From assembly GCF_001902145.1 (NCBI RefSeq), contig NZ_MRST01000026.1, forward strand, positions 178,342 through 242,341: DNA of 64,000 nucleotides, in the 5' to 3' direction. The notes beneath the pieces are model-generated. The model saw nothing but the letters and a program-made list of their open reading frames with translations. It did no database searches and had not been told where the DNA came from. Below are positions 16,371-24,893 of the stretch, piece after piece. The first letter of the stretch is position 1. Each line of letters opens with the position of its first letter. Made by a program: the position numbers and the translations under genes. This stretch comes from Pseudomonas fluorescens. GTDB taxonomy: Bacteria; Pseudomonadota; Gammaproteobacteria; Pseudomonadales; Pseudomonadaceae.

Positions 16371-18254
16371 ATGTCCTTTGCTTCCCTCGGTCTCTCCGAG
16401 GCTTTAGTCCGCGCCATCGAGGCAGCGGGCTATACCGAGCCTACTCCGGTGCAACAGCGGGCCATTCCCGCCGTGTTGCAAGGTCGCGACCTGATGGTCG
16501 CGGCTCAGACAGGTACTGGTAAAACCGGCGGTTTCGCCCTCCCGATCCTGGAGCGGTTGTTTCCCAACGGTCACCCGGACAAATCCCAACGTCACGGCCC
16601 GCGCCAACCGCGTGTACTGGTCCTGACCCCAACCCGCGAACTCGCCGCCCAAGTGCACGACAGCTTCAAGCTGTATGCCCGCGACTTGAAGTTCGTCAGC
16701 GCCTGCATCTTCGGCGGCGTCGGTATGAACCCACAGGTTCAGGCCATGTCCCGTGGCGTCGATGTGCTGGTGGCCTGCCCGGGTCGTTTGCTCGACCTCT
16801 GCGGCCAAGGCAGCGTCGATTTGTCCCACGTGGAAATCCTCGTGCTGGACGAAGCCGACCGCATGCTCGACATGGGCTTTGTCCATGACGTGAAAAAGGT
16901 CCTCGCCCGCCTGCCGGCCAAACGTCAGAACCTGCTGTTCTCGGCAACGTTCTCCAACGACATCACCGCCCTGGCCGGCAAGCTGCTGCACAACCCGGAG
17001 CGCATCGAAGTCACGCCTCCGAACACCACGGTCGAGCGTATCGAGCAACGCGTGTTCCGCCTGGCCGCCAGCCACAAGCGCTCGCTGCTGGCGCACCTGA
17101 TCACCCAGGGTGCCTGGGAACAGGTGCTGGTGTTCACCCGCACCAAGCACGGCGCCAACCGCCTGGCCGAGTACCTGGACAAGCACGGCCTCACCGCCGT
17201 CGCCATCCACGGCAACAAGAGCCAGAACGCCCGCACCAAAGCCCTGGCCGACTTCAAGGCCGGCAGCGTGCGTATCCTGGTGGCCACCGATATCGCCGCA
17301 CGCGGCCTGGATATCGACCAGTTGCCACATGTGGTCAACTTCGAGCTGCCAAACGTCGATGAAGACTATGTGCACCGTATCGGCCGTACGGGCCGTGCCG
17401 GTCGTTCGGGCGAGGCCATTTCGCTGGTCGCGCCGGACGAAGAAAAACTGCTGAAAAGCATCGAGCGCATGACCAAGCAGAAAATCGCCGACGGCGACCT
17501 GATGGGCTTCGATGCCAGCGCCGTGGAGGCCGAGAAGCCAGAAGCGCGCGAGCGTCCAGACGTGCGCAACCCTCGCAACCCACGTGGTCCGAAGGGCGAT
17601 GGCCCGAACGGCGGCGGTGGTGGCGGTGGTCGTCGCGACAAAGGCAAGGACAAGGGCAAGGAAAAATCCGCGACCAGCAGCCGTGGCGAACGCCCGGCCC
17701 GTGAGCAGAAGCCCCGTGAAGGCACCCCGGCCCGCGAACAGCGCCAGCCGAGCCAGCCACCACGCGCCGCGGCCGACCGTGCCCCGGACGAGTTCCTTGA
17801 CGACGATATCGATAACTTCGGTAACCGCGTCGACTACGTGCCCCAGGCCAAACCGGCCCAGGGCCGTGGCCGTCGTCCAGGGGCTCCGGCCCAGGGCGCA
17901 GGCGCTCCACGTAGCGGCCAGCCACAGGGTGCTCGCCAGAACGCTCCGCGCAACAGCAGCGGCGGCACCACGGGTACTCCGCCTGCCAAGCGCAGCGGCC
18001 CGCGTAATGGCGCACCGCGTGACGGCCAGGCCCGTCGCGAAGATTCACGCAGCAACAACCGCCGCCCGGCCCGTGACGATCAGCCTCGCTCGTCCGAGCC
18101 TGCAGTACAAAACCCACGTGGTGGCCCGGCGCCGAAGATCATCCACAAGGAGTCGAAAGCGGATCGCTTCCCGACACCTGAGCAGTTGGATCAACTGCCA
18201 GGCCGTCCTCGTGGTGAAAAACCAGCGCTGCTGACTCGCAACCGCGAAGCATAA
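16371..18254 (+). CDS. rhlE: DEAD-box RNA helicase RhlE
   Basis: 627 residues. The helicase core occupies about residues 1-385: Q motif (GYTEPTPVQQRAIPAVL), Walker A AQTGTGKT (about 45-52), PTRELAAQ, VLDEADRMLDMGF, SAT and HRIGRTGRAGRSG. Residues about 390-627 are low-complexity, rich in Arg, Gly, Pro and Lys, an RNA-binding tail that in this subfamily is much longer than in E. coli RhlE. It unwinds short RNA duplexes in ribosome assembly and RNA turnover. The ATG at 16371 follows AGGATT. A strong bidirectional-looking terminator closes it. Confidence 0.95.
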   Translation: MSFASLGLSEALVRAIEAAGYTEPTPVQQRAIPAVLQGRDLMVAAQTGTGKTGGFALPILERLFPNGHPDKSQRHGPRQPRVLVLTPTRELAAQVHDSFKLYARDLKFVSACIFGGVGMNPQVQAMSRGVDVLVACPGRLLDLCGQGSVDLSHVEILVLDEADRMLDMGFVHDVKKVLARLPAKRQNLLFSATFSNDITALAGKLLHNPERIEVTPPNTTVERIEQRVFRLAASHKRSLLAHLITQGAWEQVLVFTRTKHGANRLAEYLDKHGLTAVAIHGNKSQNARTKALADFKAGSVRILVATDIAARGLDIDQLPHVVNFELPNVDEDYVHRIGRTGRAGRSGEAISLVAPDEEKLLKSIERMTKQKIADGDLMGFDASAVEAEKPEARERPDVRNPRNPRGPKGDGPNGGGGGGGRRDKGKDKGKEKSATSSRGERPAREQKPREGTPAREQRQPSQPPRAAADRAPDEFLDDDIDNFGNRVDYVPQAKPAQGRGRRPGAPAQGAGAPRSGQPQGARQNAPRNSSGGTTGTPPAKRSGPRNGAPRDGQARREDSRSNNRRPARDDQPRSSEPAVQNPRGGPAPKIIHKESKADRFPTPEQLDQLPGRPRGEKPALLTRNREA

Positions 18255-18260
18255 AAAAAA

Positions 18261-18288
18261 CCCGTATCGCGAGATACGGGTTTTTTTT
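18261..18288 (+). terminator. Terminator of rhlE
   Basis: CCCGTATC (18261-18268) / GATACGGG (18273-18280), loop GCGA, with eight Ts after and eight As before, so it could act on both strands. Confidence 0.95.
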
Positions 18289-18291
18289 GCC

Positions 18292-18391
18292 TGTAGGAGC
18301 GAGCTAGCTCGCGAAGGTCGTCAACGATAACGCGGGTATCCTGGTTTAACGCGGTGTCCTTGCGGCCTTCGCGAGCAAGCTCGCTCCTACA
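18292..18391. repeat. REPIN, GTAGGAGCGAGC type, inverted spacer
   Basis: 100 bp with arms TGTAGGAGCGAGCTAGCTCG (one base differs from the usual TTG) and the standard complement. The conserved spacer segment occurs as its complement, CAACGATAACGCG, next to the left arm, so the element lies in the opposite orientation to the one at 7201. Confidence 0.92.
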
Positions 18392-18400
18392 TACGAAGCA

Positions 18401-19000
18401 TTACTTCGCTTTCACACCTTCAAACGTGATGTACAACTGCACGTTGTCAGACTGTGGACCTACGTCCATACCGTCCTTGTTGAATTCCTTGCGGCTGATG
18501 TTGGTGGTGCCTTCAAAGCCGGCACGGTAGCCGCCCCATGGGTCCTTGCCTTCGCCGAGGAACGTGGCCTTGACCAGGATAGGCTTGGTCACGCCGTGGA
18601 AGGTCAGGTCCCCGGTCACATCAGCAGTCAGCTTGCCATCAGCATTTTTGCCGGTTGGTTTGACGCTGGTAGAGACGAACTTGGCATCAGGGAATTTGCC
18701 CGACTCCAGGAAGTCCTTGCTGTTGACGTGCTTGTCGCGCTCGGCGTGGTTGGAGAACACGCTGGCAGTGCGCACGTTGACTTCGATCTTGGCGTCTTCG
18801 GGCTTGGCAGCGTCAAAGCTGAACTTGCCATCCAGGTCTTTGAAGGTACCGGTGATGTAGCTGTAGCCCAGGTGGCTGATTTTGAAATCGACGAAGGCGT
18901 GCTGGCCTTCCTTGTCGATCACGTAGTCAGCGGCCATCGCCGAACCTGCGGACAGCAGGGCAGAACCGATTGCCAGCGCAGCGAGTGTTTTTTTCAACAT
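18401..19000 (-). CDS. YceI-family periplasmic lipid-binding protein
   Basis: 199 residues with a signal peptide ending SAGSAMAADYVIDKEGQHAF. The rest is a YceI lipocalin-like barrel (FVDFKISHLGYSYITGTFKDLDGKFSFD, DPWGGYRAGFEGTTNISRKEF), which in known structures binds isoprenoid or fatty amide lipids. The ATG at 19000 is preceded by AAGGAAAAG. It lies 32 bp downstream of a cytochrome b561 gene on the same strand; this pair is a recurring operon. The P. aeruginosa relative is, I believe, PasP (PA0423). Confidence 0.93.
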   Translation of the reverse strand: MLKKTLAALAIGSALLSAGSAMAADYVIDKEGQHAFVDFKISHLGYSYITGTFKDLDGKFSFDAAKPEDAKIEVNVRTASVFSNHAERDKHVNSKDFLESGKFPDAKFVSTSVKPTGKNADGKLTADVTGDLTFHGVTKPILVKATFLGEGKDPWGGYRAGFEGTTNISRKEFNKDGMDVGPQSDNVQLYITFEGVKAK

Positions 19001-19032
19001 GCTTTCTTTTCCTTGTGAGTCGAGGTTGAACA

Positions 19033-19584
19033 TCAGGCTTTGCGTCCCAGCATTCGCGAAAGGGTCGCATCACGATCGATAAAATGGTGTTTCAACGCGG
19101 CCACGCCATGCAAGCCGGCGAAGACCACCAACACCCAGGCCAGGTACAAATGCACCCAACCGGCGGTATCTGCCTGGTCCGGTAGACCGGAAACCACGGC
19201 AGGAATTTCAAACAGGCCAAACACCGGGATCCCGACACCGTCCGCGGTGGAAATCAGGTAACCGGCAAACATCACGGCAAACAACCCAACATAAAGGAAC
19301 GCGTGCCCAAATGCGGCACCGATCCGCGTCATACGGCTATAGCTGGCCAGCGGCGGTGGCGGCGGGCTGACCAGGCGCCAGACGATCCGCACCAGCATGA
19401 TGGCGAACAGCGTGATGCCAATGCTCTTGTGCAAGTCAGGCGCATCTTTGCGCCAGGCGCTGTAATAGTCGAGGCCGACCATCCACAAGCCCAAGGCGAA
19501 TAAACCGAACACCACCAAGGCTATGCCCCAGTGCAGAACCATGCTGACCCAACCGTAGCGGGCCGGCGAATTGCGTAGCTGCAT
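19033..19584 (-). CDS. Cytochrome b561
   Basis: 183 residues with four transmembrane helices, a bacterial b561 (Ni/Fe-hydrogenase b-type superfamily). The N-terminus RYGWVSMVLHWGIALVVFGL holds the first haem His (HW), DLHKSIGITLF the second, and later HAFLYVGLFAVMFAGYLI and HLYLAWVLVVFAGLHGVAALKHHFIDRD the others. It transfers electrons in the inner membrane, here presumably to the YceI partner system. First gene of the two-gene operon. The promoter lies in the AT-rich 19585-19856 interval shared divergently with bioA; no operator could be assigned there. Confidence 0.92.
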   Translation of the reverse strand: MQLRNSPARYGWVSMVLHWGIALVVFGLFALGLWMVGLDYYSAWRKDAPDLHKSIGITLFAIMLVRIVWRLVSPPPPPLASYSRMTRIGAAFGHAFLYVGLFAVMFAGYLISTADGVGIPVFGLFEIPAVVSGLPDQADTAGWVHLYLAWVLVVFAGLHGVAALKHHFIDRDATLSRMLGRKA

Positions 19585-19856
19585 GTACTTAATCCCGTAA
19601 GAACTGTGCCCAAGACTAGCGTTTTACCTATCGAATTAAAGCGGAAAATTTTGCTTTGAAATATCGAGAAATACGATAAAGAGGCTATGCATCATAAATT
19701 AACAAGGGATTAAGACTATCCCCAAGAAACGTGACAGATCGTCCTGCATTTACCGTCAATTTCCCCACAATGGCTTGTGACCCAAGCCACCATTGCATAG
19801 GCTTGCGCGATTGTTTCGCCTGCGCCGGCCGCAGGACCGCTTCGAGGAGATCACCG

Positions 19857-21263
19857 ATGGGCTTGAACAACCAGTGGATGCAACGCGACCTCGCCGTGCT
19901 GTGGCATCCCTGTACCCAGATGAAAGACCACCAGCAATTGCCGCTGGTGCCCATCAAGCGCGGTGAAGGCGTATGGCTGGAAGACTTCGAAGGCAAGCGC
20001 TACCTCGATGCCGTCAGTTCCTGGTGGGTCAACGTATTCGGCCACGCCAACCCGCGTATCAACCAGCGCATCAAGGATCAGGTCGATCAGCTGGAGCACG
20101 TGATCCTCGCCGGTTTCAGCCATCAACCGGTGATCGAGCTGTCCGAGCGCCTGGTCGCGATGACACCCGAAGGGCTGACCCGCTGCTTCTATGCCGATAA
20201 CGGTTCGTCCTGCATCGAAGTGGCGCTGAAGATGAGCTTTCACTACTGGCTCAACCGCGGCCAGCCGAACAAAAAACGCTTCGTCACCCTCACCAACAGC
20301 TACCACGGCGAAACCATCGCCGCGATGTCGGTGGGCGACGTGCCGCTGTTTACCGAGACCTACAAGGCGTTGCTGCTCGACACGATCAAGGTGCCAAGCC
20401 CCGACTGCTACCTGCGCCCCGAAGGCATGAGCTGGGAAGAACACTCGCGCACCATGTTCCTGGCGATGGAGCAGACCCTGGCCGAGCATCACGACACCGT
20501 CGCTGCCGTGATCGTCGAGCCGCTGATCCAGGGCGCCGGTGGCATGCGCATGTACCACCCGGTGTACCTCAAGCTGCTGCGCGAAGCCTGCGACCGCTAT
20601 GGCGTGCACTTGATCCACGACGAGATCGCCGTGGGCTTTGGCCGCACCGGCAGTATGTTCGCCTGTGAACAGGCCGGCATCCGCCCGGACTTCCTGTGCC
20701 TGTCCAAAGCCCTCACCGGCGGTTACCTGCCGCTGGCCGCCGTGGTCACCACCGAAGAGGTCTACAGCGCTTTCTACGACGACTACCCCACACTGCGTGC
20801 CTTCCTGCACTCCCACAGCTACACCGGCAACCCGCTGGCCTGTGCGGCGGCGTTGGCGACGCTGGATATCTTTGAAGAAGACAACGTCATCGAAAACAAC
20901 AAGGCCCTGGCCCTGCGCATGGCGACCGCCACCGCGCACTTGGTGGACCACCCTCACGTGTCCGAAGTGCGCCAGACCGGCATGGTGCTGGCCATCGAGA
21001 TGGTGCAGGACAAAGCCACCAAGACCGCCTACCCGTGGCAGGAGCGCCGCGGCCTGAAGGTCTTCGAGCACGCCCTGGAACGCGGTGCGCTGTTGCGACC
21101 ATTGGGCAGCGTGGTGTATTTCCTGCCGCCTTATGTGATTACCCCCGAGCAGATCGACTTCCTGGCCGAGGTGGCCAGCGAAGGGATCGATATCGCCACT
21201 AACAGCAAGGTCAGTGTGGCGGTGCCCAAAGATTTTCACCCAGGCTTCCGCGATCCAGGTTGA
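19857..21263 (+). CDS. bioA: Adenosylmethionine-8-amino-7-oxononanoate aminotransferase
   Basis: 468 residues. It makes 7,8-diaminopelargonate in biotin synthesis, using SAM as amino donor and PLP as cofactor. Visible are LWHPCTQMKDH, SSWWVNVFGHANPRI, the PLP-phosphate region ADNGSSCIEVALKM, NSYHGET, HDEIAVGFGRTG and the Schiff-base Lys in LSKALTGGYLPL. The ATG at 19857 follows GAGGAGA; earlier in-frame codons extend into the intergenic region. Divergent from cytochrome b561, followed by a REPIN and rsmE. It stands apart from other bio genes, as usual in Pseudomonas. Confidence 0.96.
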   Translation: MGLNNQWMQRDLAVLWHPCTQMKDHQQLPLVPIKRGEGVWLEDFEGKRYLDAVSSWWVNVFGHANPRINQRIKDQVDQLEHVILAGFSHQPVIELSERLVAMTPEGLTRCFYADNGSSCIEVALKMSFHYWLNRGQPNKKRFVTLTNSYHGETIAAMSVGDVPLFTETYKALLLDTIKVPSPDCYLRPEGMSWEEHSRTMFLAMEQTLAEHHDTVAAVIVEPLIQGAGGMRMYHPVYLKLLREACDRYGVHLIHDEIAVGFGRTGSMFACEQAGIRPDFLCLSKALTGGYLPLAAVVTTEEVYSAFYDDYPTLRAFLHSHSYTGNPLACAAALATLDIFEEDNVIENNKALALRMATATAHLVDHPHVSEVRQTGMVLAIEMVQDKATKTAYPWQERRGLKVFEHALERGALLRPLGSVVYFLPPYVITPEQIDFLAEVASEGIDIATNSKVSVAVPKDFHPGFRDPG

Positions 21264-21276
21264 TTGCCGAAATCCT

Positions 21277-21375
21277 TGTAGGAGCGAGCTTGCTCGCGAA
21301 GGCATTCCAGGCGCACCGCTGCGTCGGATGTACATTTTTCGCGAGCAAGAACTAGGCGTCCCCCTCGCTCCTACA
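21277..21375. repeat. REPIN with an interrupted right arm
   Basis: The left arm TGTAGGAGCGAGCTTGCTCG is intact. In the right arm, GCGAGCAAG is separated from CTCGCTCCTACA by a 14-bp segment, AACTAGGCGTCCCC. Without it the element would match the other GTAGGAGCGAGC REPINs. Confidence 0.85.
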
Positions 21376-21400
21376 TAAACAACCTCTTCAGAGAACAGAC

Positions 21401-22120
21401 ATGAGACTGTCCCGCTTTTTCACCGACACCCCGCTGAGTCTCGGTGACCACGAACTGCCCGAAGCCCAGGCGCATTACATCAGCCGTGTGTTGCGCATGG
21501 CTGAAGGCAATGCCGTGCAATTGTTCGACGGCTCTGGCCAGGAGTTTCGTGGCACCTTGCTGGAAGTCGGTAAAAAACGCGTCACCGTGCAACTCACGGA
21601 TCGCTTCGCCGGCCAGGCCGAATCGCCCCTGCATATTCACCTCGGCCAGGGCCTGTCCCGGGGCGAGCGCATGGATTGGGCGATCCAGAAGGCCACTGAA
21701 CTGGGCGTCAACGCCATCACACCGATCTTCAGCGACCGCTGCGAGGTACGCCTCAAGGATGAACGCGCCGACAAGCGCTTGCTGCACTGGCGCCAGGTGG
21801 CAATCAGCGCGTGCGAGCAATGTGGGCGTTCGACGGTGCCGGTGATTCACCCACCGCTCTTGCTGGCAGACTGGCTCAAGCAAACCGAGGCGGATTTGAA
21901 GCTGGTGCTGCACCCGGTGGCAGAGCCGATGATCAGCCATGCCAAGCCATCGAGCCTGGCGTTCTTGATCGGCCCCGAGGGTGGGCTCACCGATAATGAA
22001 GTCGAGACAGCCCAGGGCGCCGGCTACCACGCCGCTCGCCTCGGCCCACGGGTGTTGCGTACCGAGACCGCGCCCGTCGTCGCACTATCCGTCGCCCAAC
22101 AACTCTGGGGCGACTTCTGA
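21401..22120 (+). CDS. rsmE: 16S rRNA (uracil-1498-N3)-methyltransferase
   Basis: 239 residues, the usual RsmE length. An N-terminal PUA-like domain (MRLSRFFTDTPLSL, HYISRVLRM) is followed by a SPOUT methyltransferase with WAIQKATELGVNAITPI, the SAM-knot residues GPEGGL, and RLGPRVLRTETAPVVAL at the end. It methylates U1498 at the ribosome decoding site using SAM. It follows bioA after a REPIN. Identification is secure. Confidence 0.96.
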   Translation: MRLSRFFTDTPLSLGDHELPEAQAHYISRVLRMAEGNAVQLFDGSGQEFRGTLLEVGKKRVTVQLTDRFAGQAESPLHIHLGQGLSRGERMDWAIQKATELGVNAITPIFSDRCEVRLKDERADKRLLHWRQVAISACEQCGRSTVPVIHPPLLLADWLKQTEADLKLVLHPVAEPMISHAKPSSLAFLIGPEGGLTDNEVETAQGAGYHAARLGPRVLRTETAPVVALSVAQQLWGDF

Positions 22121-22144
22121 CCTCACCCTGTAAACCCAATCAAC

Positions 22145-22233
22145 TGTGGGAGCTGGCTTGCCTGCGATAGCGGTGGTTCAGGCAGTTAATTTACAACTGA
22201 CAGACCGCTATCGCAGGCAAGCCAGCTCCTACA
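22145..22233. repeat. REPIN, GTGGGAGCTGGC type
   Basis: Arms TGTGGGAGCTGGCTTGCCTG and complement, each continuing into CGATAGCGGT on the inner side, around a short spacer. A second REP family, also at 40941 and 47373, and as an inverted-order pair at 27675. Confidence 0.92.
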
Positions 22234-22255
22234 GTTTTATCGGGTTACCCCAGGC

Positions 22256-23158
22256 TTATTCCACTGGGTCACTCACCGGCTTGGCGATGATCGCTTTCAA
22301 CTCGCGGGTCATCGGGAACTCCAGGTTCAAGCCCTTGGGCGGAATCGGCTGCTCGAACCAGCGCTGGTATATCCCGTTGATCTCTCCCGAGCGGTACAGC
22401 TCGCCCAGGGTTTCGTTGACCACCGCGAGAAACTGCGGGTCGTCCTTGCGCACCATGCAGCTGTAGATCTCCCGCGACTGCTCCTCGCCGACTACCACCC
22501 AGTGATGCGGGTCCTTGGCCTTGGCACGCTCGCCGTAGAGCAACGCGTCGTCCATATAAAACGCTACCGCGCGGCCGGTCTCGAGCATCTTGAACGCTTC
22601 ACCATGGTCCTTGGCGCTGATCACGAACATATTGGCTTTGTGTTCAGCGTTATAACTTTTGAGAAAGCGCTCATTGGTGGTGCCGGCAGTGGTCACCACA
22701 TTCTTGCCCGCAAGGTCGGCAAAGCCTTTGATCCCGCTATCCTTGGCCGTGAGCAACTGGCCCTTTACGTAGATAAACCCGTAGGAGAACGCCACCTGCT
22801 TTTGCCGCTCAGCCGTCACGCCGGTGGAGCCGCACTCCAGGTCGACAGTGCCGTTCTGCACCAGCGGGATGCGGGTTTGGGACGTCACCAGGTTGTACTT
22901 CACCTTGAGGTCGTTCACTGAGATTTTCTGCTGGATGCGCTCGACGATCCTGTTCGCCAAATCCACCGAGTAGCCCATCGGTTTACCACTGCTATCCCCC
23001 ACGTAGGAAAACGGCACCGACGCATCGCGATAGCCCAGGGTGATGGACTTGGCGCTGGCGATCTTGCTCAAGGTGCCCTCCAGCGGCGTTTCGGTTGCAT
23101 GGGCCTGTGCGCTCAACAAAAGCCCCAGCGCGCAGCCGGTCAACAGGATTGTTTTCAT
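22256..23158 (-). CDS. Amino-acid ABC transporter periplasmic binding protein
   Basis: 300 residues with a signal peptide (MKTILLTGCALGLLLSAQAHA). SITLGYRDASVPFSYV, SVDLANRIVERI, VDLECGSTGVTAERQKQVAFS and DLAGKNVVTTAGTTNE are typical of the GltI/AatJ glutamate-aspartate binding group. It lies 25 bp downstream of the RidA gene in the DadA-RidA-binding protein operon, so it may supply the D-amino acid or other substrate, though no permease is present. The ATG follows GGAGAATAACA. Confidence 0.9.
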   Translation of the reverse strand: MKTILLTGCALGLLLSAQAHATETPLEGTLSKIASAKSITLGYRDASVPFSYVGDSSGKPMGYSVDLANRIVERIQQKISVNDLKVKYNLVTSQTRIPLVQNGTVDLECGSTGVTAERQKQVAFSYGFIYVKGQLLTAKDSGIKGFADLAGKNVVTTAGTTNERFLKSYNAEHKANMFVISAKDHGEAFKMLETGRAVAFYMDDALLYGERAKAKDPHHWVVVGEEQSREIYSCMVRKDDPQFLAVVNETLGELYRSGEINGIYQRWFEQPIPPKGLNLEFPMTRELKAIIAKPVSDPVE

Positions 23159-23183
23159 TGTTATTCTCCGTTGGTCTTTGAGG

Positions 23184-23534
23184 TTATTTACGTACTGCAA
23201 TCACGCTGATTTCCACCAGCACACTCGGCCGCGCCAGCGCTGCTTGCAAGGTAGTGCGCGTGGGCGCCATGCCTGGCGAGAGCCATGCGGACCAGACTTC
23301 ATTCATCGCTGCAAAACCAGCACCGATGTCCTTCAGATAAATCGTCGCATTGAGTAAGTGATGCTTATCGCTACCCGCCTCGGCCAACAGCGTATCGATC
23401 CTGGCCAGCACTTCCTGGGTCTGGGTAGCCACATCCAGACCGTCGCCCGGTACCTGGCCCGAAAGAAATACCAGGTCCTTGAACGTCACGGCACCGCTGA
23501 GTCGTTCGTTGCTATTGATTCGGGTAATGGTCAT
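23184..23534 (-). CDS. RidA-family enamine/imine deaminase
   Basis: 116 residues, a single RidA (YjgF) domain. RidA proteins hydrolyse reactive 2-imino acids to 2-keto acids and ammonia. LSGQVPGDGLDVATQTQEVL, LLNATIYLKDIGAGFAAMNEVW and the Arg-bearing PTRTTLQAALARPSVLVEI match the family, with the substrate Arg in PTRTT. It sits 10 bp downstream of the DadA-like oxidase whose product would be an imine, which suggests substrate hand-over. RBS GAGGATG. Length and motifs leave little doubt. Confidence 0.93.
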   Translation of the reverse strand: MTITRINSNERLSGAVTFKDLVFLSGQVPGDGLDVATQTQEVLARIDTLLAEAGSDKHHLLNATIYLKDIGAGFAAMNEVWSAWLSPGMAPTRTTLQAALARPSVLVEISVIAVRK

Positions 23535-23544
23535 GGCTGCATCC

Positions 23545-24786
23545 TCAAGCGGCGCGGGGCGTCAGGCCCTGCATATCAATGGAAGGGGGGCGCTGGTCGA
23601 TCAATTCGGTCAGCAGTTGGGCGCTGCCGCAGGCCAGGGTAAAGCCAAGCGCGCCGTGGCCCAGGTTCAACCACAGGTTGCGATAGCGACTGGCGCCAAT
23701 CAGCGGCACGCCCGTCGGCGTGGCCGGGCGCATGCCAGCCCATTCGAGCGCGTGCGCGTAGTCAGCTGCATGAGGAAATGTCTCTACTGCCTGGCGCTTC
23801 ATCAACGCCAGGCGCGAGGGCTCAAGGCCGGCATCGAATCCCACAATATCCACCATGGCCGCGACCCGCAGTTGCTCGCCGAGGCGCGCATAGACGATCT
23901 TGCGGTCGTAGTCGGTGATGCTCACATTCGGCGCCTGGTGTTGCGTGCCAATCGGCACGCTCAGGCTGTAGCCCTTGAGCGGATATAACGGCAGTGACAG
24001 CCCCGGCAGTGCCAACTCAGCGCTGCGATAACCGGCCGCCAGGACCAACTGCTCGACCGGCATCACCTCGTCACCCAGTTCGATGGCCTGTACCGCACCG
24101 CCAGCATGGCGTAGCCCGGTGACCTTACGCCCGAGCAAGAACCTGCAACGCCCCGACGCCTCAAGCCGGGCCGCCAATTGCCGGCAAAAAGCGTGGCAAT
24201 CCCCCACTTCCTCGTGCGGCGTGTAGATGCCGCCGACAAAGCCACCGGCCGCCAGTGCGGGCTCCAGGTGAGCGCACTCAACAGACGACAACACTTGTTG
24301 CTGCAGGAAATTTGTGACCTTGGCGCGTGCATGTTCAAAGGTGCTGGCGCTGCGAAACATCACTAGCTTGCCGTTGCGCCGCCAGTCGAAGCCGCCCAGG
24401 CGATCATCCTCGCGCCACTGCTGTAACGTGCTCTGGCTCAGGGTAGCCAGGCGCAGAAGATGGGCGCCGTTACGCGTGTTGACCGACCCCCGGCAAGCGC
24501 CGATAAATGCCGCCATCCAACGCCATTGCTGTGGGTCGAGGCGGGGTCGCAACTTCAAGGGCGAGTCGCCACGCAGCAACCACCCGATTGCCTGCAAGGG
24601 CACGCCCGCGTCGGCCAGTGGCGCAACATAGCGATAGGACAGTTGCCCACCGTTGGCAAAACTGGTTTCGCTGCCCAAGGTGCCACGGGCATCGATCAGC
24701 GTGACCTCATGGCCAGCCCGCACCAACGCATAAGCGCTGGCCAAGCCAATAACCCCACCGCCGATGATGCAAACCTGCCTGGCCAT
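23545..24786 (-). CDS. D-amino-acid dehydrogenase-like FAD oxidoreductase (DadA family)
   Basis: 413 residues, DAO superfamily. The N-terminal dinucleotide fold is VCIIGGGVIGLASAYALVRAGHEVTLID, seen as GGGVIG and VTLID. GTLGSETSFANGGQLSYRYVAPLAD matches the DadA active-site entry, and WAGMRPATPTGVPLIG with NLWLNLGHGALGFTLACGSA the FAD-binding end. It oxidises D-amino acids (or similar imino-forming amines) to imino acids. The ATG at 24786 follows GGGGGCTGGG. First gene of the operon with RidA and the binding protein, divergent from a LysR regulator. It is shorter than DadA (432), so the substrate may differ. Confidence 0.88.
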   Translation of the reverse strand: MARQVCIIGGGVIGLASAYALVRAGHEVTLIDARGTLGSETSFANGGQLSYRYVAPLADAGVPLQAIGWLLRGDSPLKLRPRLDPQQWRWMAAFIGACRGSVNTRNGAHLLRLATLSQSTLQQWREDDRLGGFDWRRNGKLVMFRSASTFEHARAKVTNFLQQQVLSSVECAHLEPALAAGGFVGGIYTPHEEVGDCHAFCRQLAARLEASGRCRFLLGRKVTGLRHAGGAVQAIELGDEVMPVEQLVLAAGYRSAELALPGLSLPLYPLKGYSLSVPIGTQHQAPNVSITDYDRKIVYARLGEQLRVAAMVDIVGFDAGLEPSRLALMKRQAVETFPHAADYAHALEWAGMRPATPTGVPLIGASRYRNLWLNLGHGALGFTLACGSAQLLTELIDQRPPSIDMQGLTPRAA

Positions 24787-24893
24787 CCCAGCCCCCAACC
24801 GTTGATTAAGAGCGCTCAGCGTAGAGCCAGGTGACAGGTCACCGACAATGAATAAAGATGGCTCACCTATAAACAAAGGTTATGGGACTCGCC

